Shown here one piece after another: positions 7,213-16,283 of a stretch of DNA of 64,000 bases. This DNA comes from Hymenobacter armeniacus (GTDB lineage Bacteria; Bacteroidota; Bacteroidia; Cytophagales; Hymenobacteraceae): NCBI RefSeq assembly GCF_014699055.1, contig NZ_JACXAC010000002.1, forward strand, positions 930,001-994,000, given 5' to 3'. The first letter of the stretch is position 1. Every line of letters starts with the position of its first letter. The position numbers were made by a program, and so were the translations under genes. The notes under the pieces were generated by a model, which searched no databases, was not told the DNA's origin, and was given only the letters and a program-made list of their open reading frames with translations.

Positions 7213-10194
7213 ATGAAACAAATACTGTTCGTTTTCGCGGTGGTGCTTTTCATCAGCCACGCTGCCTTTGCCCAAAACCGGACCCTTACCGGGCAGGTGG
7301 TGAGCGCCGACAAGTCGGAAGCCCTGCCGGGCGTGACGGTGGTGGTGAAGGGCACTACGCTGGGCACCGCCACCGGCGCCGACGGCAGCTTCACGCTGCA
7401 GGTGCCCGACAAGCAGGACGTCACGCTCGTGATTTCCTACCTCAGCTACAAAGCCCAGGAGCTGAACGTGAAGCCCGACCAGGCCCGCGTGGAAGTGCGC
7501 CTCTCGCCCGAAGCCGCCGCGCTGGACGACGTGGTGGTGATTGGCTACGGCACGGTGAAAAAGCGCGACCTCACGGGCGCGGTGGTGTCGGTGAAAGGGG
7601 AGGAGGTCACCAAGCTGCCCACCACCACGGTGGTGGAAGCGTTGCAGGGCAAGATTCCGGGCGCCGACATCACGCGGGCCAATGGCTACGCGGGCCAGGG
7701 CGCCGCGGTGCGCATTCGGGGCAACCGCTCAATTGGCAACCCCAGCAGCTCCAACAACGTGCTCTACATCGTGGACGGCGTGCAGGGCGTGAACGCCTCC
7801 GACATCGACCCGAACGACGTGGAAAGCATCGAGGTGCTGAAGGATGCCTCGTCGACGGCCATCTACGGCTCGCGCGGGGCCAACGGCGTCATCATCATCA
7901 CCACCAAGCGCGGCTCGAACAACAAGCCCAAGCTCACGCTCAACGCCTACACCGGCATTACGCAGGTGGCGGGCTACGGCAAGTTCATGGACGGGCCGCA
8001 GTACGTGGCGTTTCGCCGCGAAGCCTTTCGGGCGGTGGGCACCTGGAACAGCCCGGCCGACGACAGCAAGGTGTTCAACGCCGCGCAGCTGGACGCCATC
8101 AACAACCAGCAGTACATCAACTGGCCCGATTTGCTGCTGCGCAACGGCTTGCAGCAGAACTACCAGCTGGGCGTGGCCGGCGGCTCCGAAAACACCAAGG
8201 TGTACTTCTCGGCGGGCTATTTCGACGAAAAGGGGCTGATGAAGCTCGACCGCTTTAAGCGCTACACCGCCCGCCTCAACATCGACCAGACGGTGAACAA
8301 ATGGATGAAAGTGGGCATCCAGTCGCAGCTGGCCTACCTCAACAACGACATCCGGCGCGACCCCTTCAACCTGGCCTCGCAGGCCGCCCCGCTGGGCACG
8401 CCCTACGACGCCGACGGCAACCTGATTCTGTTTCCGCTGGGCGGCACCGTGGTGAACCCCCTGGCCGACGAGCAGCCCGGCGCCTACCAGCGCAACACCA
8501 AAACCAACCGCATCACCGCGGCCGCCTACCTCGAGCTCACGCCCCTGAGCGGCCTGAATTTTCGGTCCACGCTGGCGGCCAACTTCGCCACGTCGGAAGC
8601 GGGCAGCTTCTATGGCAAAAACACGATTGACGGCCGGGGCGCCAACTCGCAGGCTTCGCTCACCAACAACCAGAACCGCAACCTGAGCTTCGAAAACGTG
8701 CTGACTTACCGCAAGGAGTTCGGCGACCATTCGCTGACGCTTACCGGCGTGGGCAGCATCCTGACGTTCACCAACACGTCGAGCTTTTTGGGCGGCTCCA
8801 ACCAGGTGTTGCCCTCGCAGTCGTTCTACAACCTGGCCGGCGCCAACCAAAACCCCTTCTACGGCAGCGGCCTGGTCGACAGCAAGCTCATTTCCTTCAC
8901 CGAACGCATCAACTACACCTTCAAGGGCAAGTACCTGCTCACGCTCACGGGCCGCTCCGACGGCTCCTCGAAGCTGGCGCCGGGCAACAAGTGGGCGTTT
9001 TTCCCCTCGGCGGGCCTGGGCTGGCGCGTGATTGACGAGAACTTCCTGAAAGACCAGAAGGTGCTGAACGAGCTGAAGCTGCGCGGCAGCTACGGCATAT
9101 CGGGCAATGACGTGATTAACGCCTACGGCACCCAGAACTCGCTCACGCTGGCGCAGATTTCCTTCAACGAAACCACGGCCGCGCCGGCCTACACCATTTC
9201 GCCCACCATCGGCAACCAGAGCCTGAAGTGGGAGCTGACCACCACGGCCGACTTCGGCGTGGACTTCGGCCTGTTCGACAACCGCCTGAGCGGCAGCATC
9301 GACTACTACGATGCCCGCACCACCGACCTGATTTTTCCCTACACGCTGCCCCTGTTCACGGGCGTGACCACCGTGAACCGCAACATCGGCAAAACCCGCA
9401 ACCGCGGCGTGGAGGTGTCGCTGACTTCGCAAAACTTCCGCGGGGCGGACTTCACCTGGTCGACCACCCTGACCTACGCCCGCAACAAGGAAACCATCGT
9501 GTCGTTGCCCAACGGCAACGTCATTGCCGACGACTACCGCAACTCGCTCATCGAAGGCGAAGCCTCGCAGATTTACTACGACTACCAAAAACTCGGCATT
9601 TGGCAGCTGGGCGAGGAGACGGAAGCGGCCAAGTTTGGCGCCATTCCCGGCGACATCAAGGTGGCCGACCTCTCGGGCCCCGACGGCGTGCCGGACGGTA
9701 AAATCACCTCCGCCGACCGTACCATCATCGGCACGCGCGTGCCGAAGTGGACGGCCGGCCTCAGCAACGACCTGCGCTACAAAGGCTTCGACCTGAACGT
9801 GCTGCTGGTGGCCCGCGTGGGCCAGTGGATTAGCTCCGACTACTACGCCAAGTACACCCGCAGCGGCAACAACAACGGCGCCGTGGTGGACTACTGGACC
9901 CCCGAAAACCCCACCAACGAGTACCCCCGGCCCAACGCCACCCGCAGCCTGAGCTACGTGACCACGCTCACCGAGCGCGAGGCGTCGTTTGCCAAAATCC
10001 GCAACGTGACCCTGGGCTACACCCTGCCCAAAAGCGTGACCAGCGCCCTGCGCATCGACAACGTCCGCCTCTACGTGTCGGGCAAAAACCTCTACACCTT
10101 CAGCAACCTCAAAGACTTCGACCCCGAGGGCGAAGGCGTGATTGACCGGCCGCTGAACCGCGTGTACGTGTTCGGCTTAAACGTGGGCTTCTAA
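7213..10194 (+). CDS. SusC/RagA family TonB-linked outer-membrane transporter
   Basis: The 993-residue protein has a signal peptide of 20 residues (cleavage after AAFA), a carboxypeptidase-D-like regulatory domain at about 24-105 (GQVVSADKSEALPGVTVVVKG), the SusC signature VVVIGYGTVKKRDLTGAV near 110-127, a plug domain with YIVDGVQG and DVESIEVLKDASSTAIYGSRG, and a long barrel ending in aromatic NVGF. It imports oligosaccharides through the outer membrane using TonB energy and works as a lidded pair with the SusD lipoprotein 14 bases downstream. It is the only SusC in the window, so it probably serves much of the surrounding enzyme set. Length is normal for the family. Confidence 0.97.
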   Translation: MKQILFVFAVVLFISHAAFAQNRTLTGQVVSADKSEALPGVTVVVKGTTLGTATGADGSFTLQVPDKQDVTLVISYLSYKAQELNVKPDQARVEVRLSPEAAALDDVVVIGYGTVKKRDLTGAVVSVKGEEVTKLPTTTVVEALQGKIPGADITRANGYAGQGAAVRIRGNRSIGNPSSSNNVLYIVDGVQGVNASDIDPNDVESIEVLKDASSTAIYGSRGANGVIIITTKRGSNNKPKLTLNAYTGITQVAGYGKFMDGPQYVAFRREAFRAVGTWNSPADDSKVFNAAQLDAINNQQYINWPDLLLRNGLQQNYQLGVAGGSENTKVYFSAGYFDEKGLMKLDRFKRYTARLNIDQTVNKWMKVGIQSQLAYLNNDIRRDPFNLASQAAPLGTPYDADGNLILFPLGGTVVNPLADEQPGAYQRNTKTNRITAAAYLELTPLSGLNFRSTLAANFATSEAGSFYGKNTIDGRGANSQASLTNNQNRNLSFENVLTYRKEFGDHSLTLTGVGSILTFTNTSSFLGGSNQVLPSQSFYNLAGANQNPFYGSGLVDSKLISFTERINYTFKGKYLLTLTGRSDGSSKLAPGNKWAFFPSAGLGWRVIDENFLKDQKVLNELKLRGSYGISGNDVINAYGTQNSLTLAQISFNETTAAPAYTISPTIGNQSLKWELTTTADFGVDFGLFDNRLSGSIDYYDARTTDLIFPYTLPLFTGVTTVNRNIGKTRNRGVEVSLTSQNFRGADFTWSTTLTYARNKETIVSLPNGNVIADDYRNSLIEGEASQIYYDYQKLGIWQLGEETEAAKFGAIPGDIKVADLSGPDGVPDGKITSADRTIIGTRVPKWTAGLSNDLRYKGFDLNVLLVARVGQWISSDYYAKYTRSGNNNGAVVDYWTPENPTNEYPRPNATRSLSYVTTLTEREASFAKIRNVTLGYTLPKSVTSALRIDNVRLYVSGKNLYTFSNLKDFDPEGEGVIDRPLNRVYVFGLNVGF

Positions 10195-10208
10195 CCGAAT
10201 CAGCAGTC

Positions 10209-11936
10209 ATGAAAACGACTTTTCTTCCTTCCCTGACCCGTTCCCTGGCGCTGGCCGCGTTGGCGCTGGCCGCCACGGCCTGCAAAGACCAGCTCGAAGA
10301 ATACAACCCCAGCGGCTCGACCGCCGAGGCCGTCTTCACCACGCCTGAGGGCTTCGAAACGGCCGTGAACGCCGCCTACACCTACAACCGCGCCCTCTAC
10401 GGCAAGGAAGCCGGCTACGCGCTGCTCGAAGTGGGCACCGACATCTGGACCAACGCCGCCAACAACGGCGGCACCGTGGTGAGCGGCGTGAGCCCGCAGC
10501 CGGCCCTCACCACCTACCAGGGCCTCAACGCCGACAACATCTGGGTGAAAGCCCAGCTCTGGCAGCAATGTTACGCCGGCATCAACCTGGTAAACCAGGC
10601 CCTGAAGTACGTGAACACGGCCGGCCTGCTGCCGGCGCGCCGTCCCGTGCTGGAGGCCGAGCTGCGCTTCATGCGGGCCTGGTACTACTACCACTTGGCG
10701 GAGTCCTTCGGCGACGTGCCCCTGCGCCTGGAGCCCACCGAAGGCGTGGTGACCACCGCCACCCGCGCCCCGGTAGCCGACGTGTACAACCAGATTTTTC
10801 AGGACGTGGATTTTGCCGTGGCCAACCTGCCCGTGACCACCGCCGACTACGGCCGCATCACCAAGCCCGCCGCCGAAGGCTTTGCCGCCAAGGTGTACCT
10901 CACCCGCGGCCAGTACCAGCGCGCCGCCAACTTGGCCAAGCGCGTGGTGAGCAACTACACCGCCCAAGGCGTGCGCCTGGTGGCGCCGTATTCGGACTTG
11001 TGGGACTTCGCGAAGCAGAAAAACACCGAAGTGCTGTGGGCCGTGAACTACTCCACCAACCTGGCCTTCAACGCGGGCAGCAACCTGGGGCACACGTTTT
11101 TTCTGATGGACTACAGCACGCTGCCCGGCATGCAGCGCGACGTGCTGAACGGCTTTGCCAACGTGCGCTACATGCCCACGCGCTTCCTGCTCGACCTGTT
11201 CAACGAGCAGAACGACGCCCGCTACGCCGCCACCTTCAAGCAGGCCTGGCTGAGCAACAACGCGGCCACCATCCCGAAATGGACCGCCGCCGAAGTGGCC
11301 CAGAACCCCACCGGCCTGGCCGGCCTCACGGGTCAGAACAAGTATGCGCTGGGCGACACGGCCGTGCTCACCACCAAGCGCTCGATTGACAACTTCCAGC
11401 AGCAGTTCACGCGCCGCTACCGCTACCGGGTGTACGACCTCGACGACATGTACAACACCGACGGCACGCCCAAAGACCGGTTCCATTACCCCTCGCTGAA
11501 GAAGTTCGACGACCCCACGCGCGCCACGGCCACCGTGACCGAAAGCGCGCGCGACGCCAACCTGCTGCGCCTGGGCGACATCGTCCTCATTGCCGCCGAA
11601 GCCCAGTTCCGCCTCAACAAGCTCGATTCGGCGGCCCTCTACATCAATCAGATTCGCACCCGCGCCGCCCTGCCGGGCCGCACCGCCGCCATGCAAATCA
11701 CGGCCAGCCAGGTCACGCTCGACTTCATTCTCGACGAGCGCGCCCGCGAGCTGGCCGGCGAGCAGGTGCGCTGGTTCGACCTGAAACGCACCGGCAAGCT
11801 CCTCGACCGCGTGCGGCTCTACAACCCCGACGCCAAACCCAACATCCAGGACTTCCACATGCTGCGCCCCATCCCGCAGAGCGACATCGACGCCGTGACC
11901 AACAAGGGCGAATTTAAACAGAACCCGGGCTATTAA
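10209..11936 (+). CDS. SusD/RagB family nutrient-binding outer-membrane lipoprotein
   Basis: The 575-residue protein starts with a lipoprotein signal whose lipobox is LAATAC with Cys25, then the TPR-based SusD fold: ELRFMRAWYYYHLAESFGDVPLRL is the family's landmark helix near residue 155, and LRLGDIVLIAAEAQFRLN with DERARELAGEQVRWFDLKRTG marks the C-terminal part. It binds oligosaccharides at the cell surface as the lid of the SusC transporter directly upstream. The next gene, a pectate lyase, begins 32 bases after its stop. Both points suggest an operon whose ligand is a pectic oligosaccharide; the ligand is inferred from the neighbours. Confidence 0.97.
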   Translation: MKTTFLPSLTRSLALAALALAATACKDQLEEYNPSGSTAEAVFTTPEGFETAVNAAYTYNRALYGKEAGYALLEVGTDIWTNAANNGGTVVSGVSPQPALTTYQGLNADNIWVKAQLWQQCYAGINLVNQALKYVNTAGLLPARRPVLEAELRFMRAWYYYHLAESFGDVPLRLEPTEGVVTTATRAPVADVYNQIFQDVDFAVANLPVTTADYGRITKPAAEGFAAKVYLTRGQYQRAANLAKRVVSNYTAQGVRLVAPYSDLWDFAKQKNTEVLWAVNYSTNLAFNAGSNLGHTFFLMDYSTLPGMQRDVLNGFANVRYMPTRFLLDLFNEQNDARYAATFKQAWLSNNAATIPKWTAAEVAQNPTGLAGLTGQNKYALGDTAVLTTKRSIDNFQQQFTRRYRYRVYDLDDMYNTDGTPKDRFHYPSLKKFDDPTRATATVTESARDANLLRLGDIVLIAAEAQFRLNKLDSAALYINQIRTRAALPGRTAAMQITASQVTLDFILDERARELAGEQVRWFDLKRTGKLLDRVRLYNPDAKPNIQDFHMLRPIPQSDIDAVTNKGEFKQNPGY

Positions 11937-11968
11937 GCCGTGACCGTTCATAAACACCACCAACCCCA

Positions 11969-13630
11969 ATGAACCACCGCCGCGCCCTATTCGCTGCTCT
12001 TTTTGCTACTGCTTGCGCTGCGCCCGCGGCCCGCGCCCAGTACCCCACCATTCCGCCGGAGGTGCAAGCCAAAGCCGATGCGGCTCTGGCCGAAGCCGAA
12101 AAACGCTCGGAAGAAGCCTGGCAGAAGGCCCAGTCCATCGTTCAGGCCGAAGCCAAGGCCGGCAAGCCCTACATTCCCTGGGCCGCTAAGCCCAGCGACC
12201 TGCCGCAGTCGAAACGGCTGGCGTTTCCAGGCGCCGAGGGCGGCGGAGCCTACGTGTTTGGGGGGCAAGGCGGCAAGGTGTACGTGGTGAAAAGCCTGGC
12301 CGACAGCGGCCCCGGCACCCTGCGCGAAGCCCTGGAGCAGGGCGGCGCCCGCATCATTGTGTTTAACGTGGCGGGCATCATTCGCCTGCAAAGCCCCATC
12401 ATCATCCGGGCGCCCTACGTCACCATTGCCGGCCAGACGGCGCCCGGCGACGGCATCTGCGTGGCGGGAGAGTCGATTTGGATTAACACCCACGACGTGG
12501 TGGTGCGCTACCTGCGCTTCCGCCGCGGCGCCATGGACGTGGCCCGGCGCGATGACGGGCTAGGGGGCAACCCGGTGGGCAACATCATCATCGACCACGT
12601 GTCGGCCTCGTGGGGCCTGGATGAAAACATGTCCATCTACCGCCACGTGTACCACAACCCCGAAACCGGCAAGGCCGACAAGCTGCCCACGGTGAACGTT
12701 ACCATTCAGAACTCCATTTTTTCGGAAGGGCTGGATACGTATAACCACGCGTTCGGCAGCACCATCGGCGGGCTCAATAGCCTGTTCACTCGCAACCTGT
12801 GGGCCAACAACATTGCCCGCAACCCCTCGGTGGGCATGTACGGCGACTTCAACTTCGCCAACAACGTGGTGTTCAACTGGTGGAACCGCTCGGCCGACGG
12901 CGGCGACAACCACTCGGAGTACAACTTCGTGAACAACTACTACAAGCCCGGCCCCATCACGCCGAAGGATGCGCCCATTGCCTACCGCATTCTCAAGCCC
13001 GAATCGGGCCGCGACAAGAACGCGAAGAACCTCTTTGGCAAGGCCTACGTGGCCGGCAACGTGGTGGCCGGCAACGACAAAGTGACCCAGGACAACTGGG
13101 CCGGCGGCGTGCAGGTGGAAGACCAGCCCGACGCGGCGAAAACCGTGGCCGAAATCCGCACCGACAAGCCCTTCACGCTGCCCGGCATGAACACCGTGCT
13201 GCCCGCCCAGGAGGCCTACCGGTATGTGCTGGCCAACGTGGGTTGCACCCTGCCCCGGCGCGATGCCGTGGATGCCCGCATCGTGGAAGACGTGCGCACC
13301 GGCAAAATCAGCTACGCCAAAAACGCCCAGCCCACGCCGAAAAGCCCCTACATCAAGCGCCGCCTGCCGGAAGATTCTTACAAAAACGGCATCATCACCG
13401 ACCCCGCCCAGGTGGGCGGCTACCCCGACTACAAAGGCACGCCCTACGCCGACGCCGACAACGACGGCTTGCCCGACAAGTGGGAAACCGCCCACGGCCT
13501 CAATCCCAAAAACGCCGCCGACGCCACCCAGGACCGCGACAAAGACGGCTACGCCAACATCGAGGAATACCTCAACAGTGTGGTGCCGCTGCAAACCGTG
13601 CGGCCGAATGCTGGCAAGGTAAAGTCTTAA
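11969..13630 (+). CDS. Secreted pectate lyase family 1 (PL1) protein with C-terminal calcium-binding repeat
   Basis: The 553-residue protein has a signal peptide (cleaved after AARA), a short charged helix (about 28-58), and a right-handed beta-helix of the pectate lyase kind: AFPGAEGGGAYVFGGQGGKVYVV, LRFRRGAMD, NIIIDHVSASWGLDENMSIYR and NNVVFNWWNRS. PL1 enzymes cut polygalacturonan by calcium-dependent beta-elimination. Near the C-terminus ADNDGLPDKWE and QDRDKDGYANIEEYLN are acidic loops like thrombospondin-type-3 or EF-hand calcium repeats. It follows SusD closely, which makes homogalacturonan-containing pectin the likely substrate. I could not assign the catalytic arginine with confidence. 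Confidence 0.88.
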   Translation: MNHRRALFAALFATACAAPAARAQYPTIPPEVQAKADAALAEAEKRSEEAWQKAQSIVQAEAKAGKPYIPWAAKPSDLPQSKRLAFPGAEGGGAYVFGGQGGKVYVVKSLADSGPGTLREALEQGGARIIVFNVAGIIRLQSPIIIRAPYVTIAGQTAPGDGICVAGESIWINTHDVVVRYLRFRRGAMDVARRDDGLGGNPVGNIIIDHVSASWGLDENMSIYRHVYHNPETGKADKLPTVNVTIQNSIFSEGLDTYNHAFGSTIGGLNSLFTRNLWANNIARNPSVGMYGDFNFANNVVFNWWNRSADGGDNHSEYNFVNNYYKPGPITPKDAPIAYRILKPESGRDKNAKNLFGKAYVAGNVVAGNDKVTQDNWAGGVQVEDQPDAAKTVAEIRTDKPFTLPGMNTVLPAQEAYRYVLANVGCTLPRRDAVDARIVEDVRTGKISYAKNAQPTPKSPYIKRRLPEDSYKNGIITDPAQVGGYPDYKGTPYADADNDGLPDKWETAHGLNPKNAADATQDRDKDGYANIEEYLNSVVPLQTVRPNAGKVKS

Positions 13631-13641
13631 GAAAACGAACG

Positions 13642-13731
13642 GTCATGCTGAGCGCAGTCGAAGCATCTCCACCGCAACACTAAAATTGATTACCCCCACG
13701 GTAGAGATGCTTCGACTGCGCTCAGCATGAC
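13642..13731. repeat. Palindromic repeat, family C, copy 1
   Basis: A left arm GTCATGCTGAGCGCAGTCG... and its inverted partner ...GCTCAGCATGAC enclose a short loop. It fills the gap between the pectate lyase and the GH140-like gene and probably folds into a long hairpin in RNA. Confidence 0.9.
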
Positions 13732-13756
13732 CGTCCTGTTGTTTGATACCAATTAG

Positions 13757-15148
13757 ATGACCATAAAGACCTGTTTATCTGCGCTGCTGCTAACCCTGGC
13801 CGCCTTCCCGGCGGCCGAGCCCACCGGTCCGCTCAAAGTGTCACCAAACGGCCGCTACCTGATGACGGGCAGCGGCAAGCCGTTTTTCTGGCTGGGCGAT
13901 ACCGGCTGGCTTCTCTTCAGCAAGCTCAAGCGCGAAGAAGCCGAAACATACCTCGAAGACCGCCGCAAAAAAGGCTTCAACGTTATTCAGGTGATGGTGC
14001 TGCACCAGGTGCCCATCGCCAACGTCTACGGCGACTCGGCCCTGACGCACGCCAACGTGGCCCGGCCCCTCACCACGCCCGGCAGCTCGCCCACCGATGC
14101 CGCGCAGTACGACTACTGGGACCACGTCGACTACATCGTGGACCTAGCGGCCAAAAAGGGCCTCTACATGGGCATGGTGCCGGTGTGGGGCACCAATGTG
14201 AAGGGCGGCAAAGTCAATCAGGCGCAAGCGAAAGCTTATGCTACGTTTCTGGCCGAGCGGTATAAAAACCGTCCCAACATTATCTGGCTCAACGGCGGCG
14301 ACATCGCCGGCTCCGACTCGCTGAAAGTGTGGAACACCATCGGCGCGACGCTGAAAGCCGCGGACCCGAACCATTTAGAAACTTACCACCCACGTGGCCG
14401 CACGCAGTCGTCAGACTGGTTTCACAACGCCGCCTGGCTGGATTTCAACATGTACCAGTCGGGCCATCGCCGCTACGAACAGGACACGTCGAAAAACGAA
14501 ACCAACCACTACGGCCAGGACAACTGGCGCTACCAGCAAGCCGACTACGTCCTGAAACCCACGAAGCCGAGCCTCGACGGCGAGCCTTCCTACGAGGGCA
14601 TCCCGCAGGGGCTGCACGACATCACTCAGCCCCGCTGGACCGATGCCGACGTGCGCCGCTATGGCTATTGGTCGGTGTTTGCGGGCGCGTTCGGCTACAC
14701 CTACGGACAGAACTCAGTGATGCAGATGCACAGCAGCTTCGACAAGGGCAGCGCCTATGGTTCCAGCGAGCTGTGGTCGTCGGCCATCAACGCGCCCGGC
14801 GCGGCCCAGATGCAATACTTGAAACAGTTGATGCTCTCGCGGCCTGGCTACTTCGAGCGCGTGCCCGACCAGTCGCTGATTGCCGGCACAGTAGGGGAGA
14901 AGTACAACCGCCAATTCGCTACGCGGGGGAAAAACTACGCCTTTGTGTACACTTACAACGGGCGGAATATGAAGGTGAACCTGGGCAAAATCGCCGGTGC
15001 CAAAGTGAAAGCCTCGTGGTACAGCCCCCGCGATGGCAAAACCACGGCCATCGGTACCTTTCCGAATAAAGGCACCCAGGAATTCAACCCGCCCGGCGAG
15101 CAGAAGGACGGCAACGATTGGGTGCTGATTCTGGATTCTGTTAGCTAA
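13757..15148 (+). CDS. GH140-type apiosidase-like secreted glycoside hydrolase (DUF4038 plus C-terminal beta domain)
   Basis: The 463-residue protein has a signal peptide, then a TIM barrel of the apiosidase-like family: GKPFFWLGDTGWLLFSKLKREE (residues 40-61), GFNVIQVMVL, NRPNIIWLNGGD with Asp182, and LDGEPSYEG with Glu276. In the characterised enzyme BT1012, which removes rhamnogalacturonan-II side chains at apiose, an Asp and a Glu at comparable spacing are catalytic; assignment here is by position. The last 90 residues fit the small domain usually fused to this barrel (SWYSPRDGKTTAIGTF). The GH43 gene begins six bases after the stop, so the two are co-transcribed. It points to RG-II as one target of the locus. 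Confidence 0.85.
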   Translation: MTIKTCLSALLLTLAAFPAAEPTGPLKVSPNGRYLMTGSGKPFFWLGDTGWLLFSKLKREEAETYLEDRRKKGFNVIQVMVLHQVPIANVYGDSALTHANVARPLTTPGSSPTDAAQYDYWDHVDYIVDLAAKKGLYMGMVPVWGTNVKGGKVNQAQAKAYATFLAERYKNRPNIIWLNGGDIAGSDSLKVWNTIGATLKAADPNHLETYHPRGRTQSSDWFHNAAWLDFNMYQSGHRRYEQDTSKNETNHYGQDNWRYQQADYVLKPTKPSLDGEPSYEGIPQGLHDITQPRWTDADVRRYGYWSVFAGAFGYTYGQNSVMQMHSSFDKGSAYGSSELWSSAINAPGAAQMQYLKQLMLSRPGYFERVPDQSLIAGTVGEKYNRQFATRGKNYAFVYTYNGRNMKVNLGKIAGAKVKASWYSPRDGKTTAIGTFPNKGTQEFNPPGEQKDGNDWVLILDSVS

Positions 15149-15154
15149 AGCGCC

Positions 15155-16117
15155 GTGCATAAACTCACCAAATCCTTTCTGGTATTGAGCGCCGCGGCGC
15201 TGCTGAGCTCCTGTGCGAAAGAGGCGTACATGTTCACGTCGTTCCGTGAGCCAGCTACCGACGGGCTGCATTTCCTCTATAGCTATGACGGCTACAAGTG
15301 GCAGGACGCGGGCAAGTCCTTCCTGACGCCGCAAGTGGGCCCCAGCAAGCTGATGCGCGACCCCAGCATCACCCAAGGGCCGGACGGCACTTACCACCTC
15401 GTGTGGACCTGCGGCTGGAAGGGCGACAAGGGTTTCGGCTACGCCAGTTCCAAGGATTTGGTACATTGGTCGGAGCAGCGTTTCATTGACGTGATGAGCC
15501 ACGAGCCCAGCACGGTGAACGTGTGGGCCCCCGAAATTTTCTTCGACCCGCCCACCCAGCAGTTCCTCATCGTGTGGGCCAGCACCATCCCGCTGCGTTT
15601 CCCCAAAGGCCAGGAGGAGGAGGACAATAACCACCGCCTCTATTACACCACGACCAAGGATTTTAAAACCTTCTCGGCCACCAAGCTCTACCTCGACCCC
15701 GGTTTCAGCGTCATCGATTCGGAAGTGCTGCGGCGCGGCGTCGATGATTACGTGCTGGTGGTGAAGGACAACACCCGGCCCGAGCGCGACATTAAAGTGG
15801 CCTTCGGGCCCACCGCCACCGGGCCGTTCCCCAAAGTTTCGGCGCCCTTCACGGCCAACTTCACCGAGGGCCCCAGCGTAGCCAGGCTGCCGCACAATCA
15901 GTGGCTGGTGTACTACGATGCCTACCGCGAAAAGAAGTACGGCGCGGCCAGAACCAGCGACTTCCTCACCTTTACCGACGTGTCGGCCCAGGTCAGCGTG
16001 CCGGCCGGCCACAAGCACGGCACCATCTTCACGGTGCCCCGCAAGACGCTCAAGAATCTGTTGCAAGCCGCGCCGGCCGGGGCAGCGGGCGCAACCTCAG
16101 CCACTGGAAAACCATGA
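15155..16117 (+). CDS. Glycoside hydrolase family 43-type five-bladed propeller lipoprotein
   Basis: The 320-residue protein starts with GTG, has a lipoprotein signal with lipobox LLSSC (Cys20), and carries the three GH43 carboxylates in recognisable settings: Asp69 in MRDPSIT (base), Asp188 in VIDSEV (pKa modulator) and Glu238 in FTEGPSV (acid). GH43 enzymes remove arabinose, xylose or galactose from plant polysaccharides by inversion. The GTG is six bases after the GH140-like gene, and its TGA overlaps an ATG of the following gene (ATGA at 16114), indicating tight coupling. Sugar specificity cannot be read from the sequence; an arabinan or galactan side chain is likely in this setting. Confidence 0.85.
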   Translation: MHKLTKSFLVLSAAALLSSCAKEAYMFTSFREPATDGLHFLYSYDGYKWQDAGKSFLTPQVGPSKLMRDPSITQGPDGTYHLVWTCGWKGDKGFGYASSKDLVHWSEQRFIDVMSHEPSTVNVWAPEIFFDPPTQQFLIVWASTIPLRFPKGQEEEDNNHRLYYTTTKDFKTFSATKLYLDPGFSVIDSEVLRRGVDDYVLVVKDNTRPERDIKVAFGPTATGPFPKVSAPFTANFTEGPSVARLPHNQWLVYYDAYREKKYGAARTSDFLTFTDVSAQVSVPAGHKHGTIFTVPRKTLKNLLQAAPAGAAGATSATGKP

Positions 16118-16138
16118 GTAAATTCTCTGCATATCGGC

Positions 16139-16283
16139 GCGGCCGTCAACCTCACCCCCCCGGCCCCCCTCTCCAAAAAAGAGGGGGGAGTCTGACGCAG
16201 GTAGACATCTGTTGTCGTCTGGCTCTCCCTCTTTTTTGGAGAGGGGGCCGGGCCCGGAGGGGTCTCGTGAGGTTGACGGCCGC
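16139..16283. repeat. Palindromic repeat, family A, copy 2, lying in the 5' end of the propeller gene
   Basis: The outermost 17 bases are perfect inverted repeats (16139-16155 and 16267-16283, starting GCGGCCGTCAACC). The inner arms carry the family A CTCTCC / GGAGAG pattern. The element lies between a coupled ATG (16114) and the signal-peptide codons of the downstream gene; its right arm contains a GTG and the GGAGG in front of it. Confidence 0.88.

Noticed and set aside
13642..13731. CRISPR array or insertion sequence made of the recurring 30-40 base units
   Set aside because: The units are isolated inverted pairs at gene borders, not regularly spaced direct repeats, and no cas gene or transposase is present.
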